From an archaeon (GTDB lineage: Archaea > Thermoproteota > Bathyarchaeia > TCS64): DNA of 5,222 bases. The notes beneath the pieces were generated by a model. The model was not told where the DNA came from. It searched no databases and was given only the letters and a program-made list of their open reading frames with translations. The position numbers and the translations under genes were made by a program. Numbering within the stretch: the stretch's first letter is position 1; every line of letters begins with the position of its first letter. Location: positions 1 through 5,222 of the forward strand of contig JAHLLU010000165.1 of the NCBI GenBank assembly GCA_020444005.1. Direction: 5' to 3'. Below, piece after piece: positions 4,465-5,222 of this stretch.

Positions 4465-5222
4465 CTAGTGATTCACACGTACCTTGATACCTGATGCGTC
4501 AAGCCTGCTGACACCAAGCTCCTCGCGGATCGTATCAAGCATCTCTGTATCAAAGATTGGGCCGTCCTTGCAGACCCTGTATGGTCCTACTACACAGTTA
4601 CCGCAGAGGCCTACTGCGCATTTTATGTAGCGTTCAAGGCTTGCCTGTACTGGCAGATTATGTTTCTCTGTCTCGTAGAAGACCTTAGCCATCATCAACT
4701 CGGGGCCACAGGTGTATACATGATCGTACTCGTTTTCAGCCATGAGCAAAGCAGCGTACCCAGAGGCATACCCACTATACCCCATGGAACCGTCATCAGT
4801 TGAGATAACTAGTTTCTCCTTCAACAAATCAACTAGTTCATCCTCAAATAACAGTTGATCACTGCTTCGGCCACCCAGAATGAATGTAGGTATGATTCCC
4901 TTCGCTATGAAAGCCTCTACAAGGGGATAGAGGCTGGCTGCTCCGCTTCCTCCTGCTACGATTAATGGTTTCTCGCCTTTAGCCTCGTAGTTATTTCCAT
5001 ATGGTCCTCTTATGCCTAGTTTGGTGCCGGGTTTTAATGAGTCTAATATCTCTGTAGTGGGGCCTACGTTGCGTACGGTGATACTGGATAGTCCGTTGTG
5101 GTTGATTGTGGAGATGGACATGGGTACCTCGTCTTCTCCGGGAACCCAGACCATGAGGTATTGTCCGGGCTTTGCTGTCTGTGTTAACTCGTCTTTGAAG
5201 TATAACGTGGATATATCTACGG
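4465..5222 (-). CDS. pyrK: Dihydroorotate dehydrogenase electron-transfer subunit, N-terminus cut by window edge
   Basis: Flavin/iron-sulfur subunit that partners PyrD in class 1B dihydroorotate dehydrogenase, passing electrons from dihydroorotate to NAD+ in pyrimidine synthesis. The frame is open to base 5222: 22 codons precede the Met at 5154, including A-K-P-G-Q-Y-L-M-V-W-V-P-G, the conserved flavin-domain strand, so that Met is internal. 251 residues are visible, so probably only 5-20 are missing. Counting from the Met at 5154: P-M-S-I-S (11-15, FAD site), G-I-R-G-P-Y-G (47-53), the nucleotide-binding G-G-S-G-A-A-S-L-Y-P-L (68-78), Y-T-C-G-P-E (147-152), and a 2Fe-2S site with Cys179, Cys184, Cys187 and Cys195 (C-x4-C-x2-C-x7-C), followed by K-D-G-P-I-F. 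This Cys pattern and its C-terminal place separate PyrK from other ferredoxin-reductase-like proteins. No pyrD is visible; it may lie upstream beyond the window. Confidence 0.93.
   Translation of the reverse strand, partial: VDISTLYFKDELTQTAKPGQYLMVWVPGEDEVPMSISTINHNGLSSITVRNVGPTTEILDSLKPGTKLGIRGPYGNNYEAKGEKPLIVAGGSGAASLYPLVEAFIAKGIIPTFILGGRSSDQLLFEDELVDLLKEKLVISTDDGSMGYSGYASGYAALLMAENEYDHVYTCGPELMMAKVFYETEKHNLPVQASLERYIKCAVGLCGNCVVGPYRVCKDGPIFDTEMLDTIREELGVSRLDASGIKVRVNH

Overview
The window is a stretch of archaeal chromosome in which every recognisable gene lies on the minus strand. The archaeal assignment rests on archaeal/eukaryotic-type proteins: RNA polymerase subunit N (RpoN/Rpb10), archaeal-type ribosomal protein S2, RNase P protein Pop5, and the archaeal mevalonate-route enzymes mevalonate kinase and isopentenyl phosphate kinase. 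Composition is moderately AT-rich by eye. I cannot fix the phylum from sequence alone. Coding density is high; the only sizeable non-coding gap is 125 bp.

Layout in transcription order (right to left). (1) 5222-4465: pyrK, the electron-transfer subunit of class 1B dihydroorotate dehydrogenase, missing its N-terminus at the window edge. (2) 4433-4110: rnp2 (Pop5), a small RNase P protein. (3) 4041-3349: a membrane-anchored protein of unknown function whose globular part has a His/Cys arrangement like the caspase/gingipain/CHAT fold. (4) 3348-3224: intergenic region with a likely promoter or T-rich terminator and a clear hairpin, just ahead of rpoN. (5) 3223-1: a tightly packed run rpoN, rpsB, MEMO-family gene, mvk, ipk, with spacings of 5, 0 and 5 nt and then a 14-nt overlap; ipk runs off the left edge.

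The rpoN-to-ipk block looks like one operon joining transcription (RpoN), translation (S2) and membrane-lipid precursor synthesis. Mevalonate kinase and isopentenyl phosphate kinase are the first and last kinases of the archaeal mevalonate route to isopentenyl diphosphate, the building block of isoprenoid ether lipids. The MEMO protein sits between S2 and the two kinases and has no settled archaeal function. The three upstream genes (pyrimidine synthesis, tRNA 5'-end processing, unknown surface protein) are more loosely spaced and may have their own promoters.

The least explained parts are the caspase-like membrane protein and the structured rpoN leader. I see no mobile element, CRISPR array, tRNA or rRNA, and no gene-free stretch over 300 bases.
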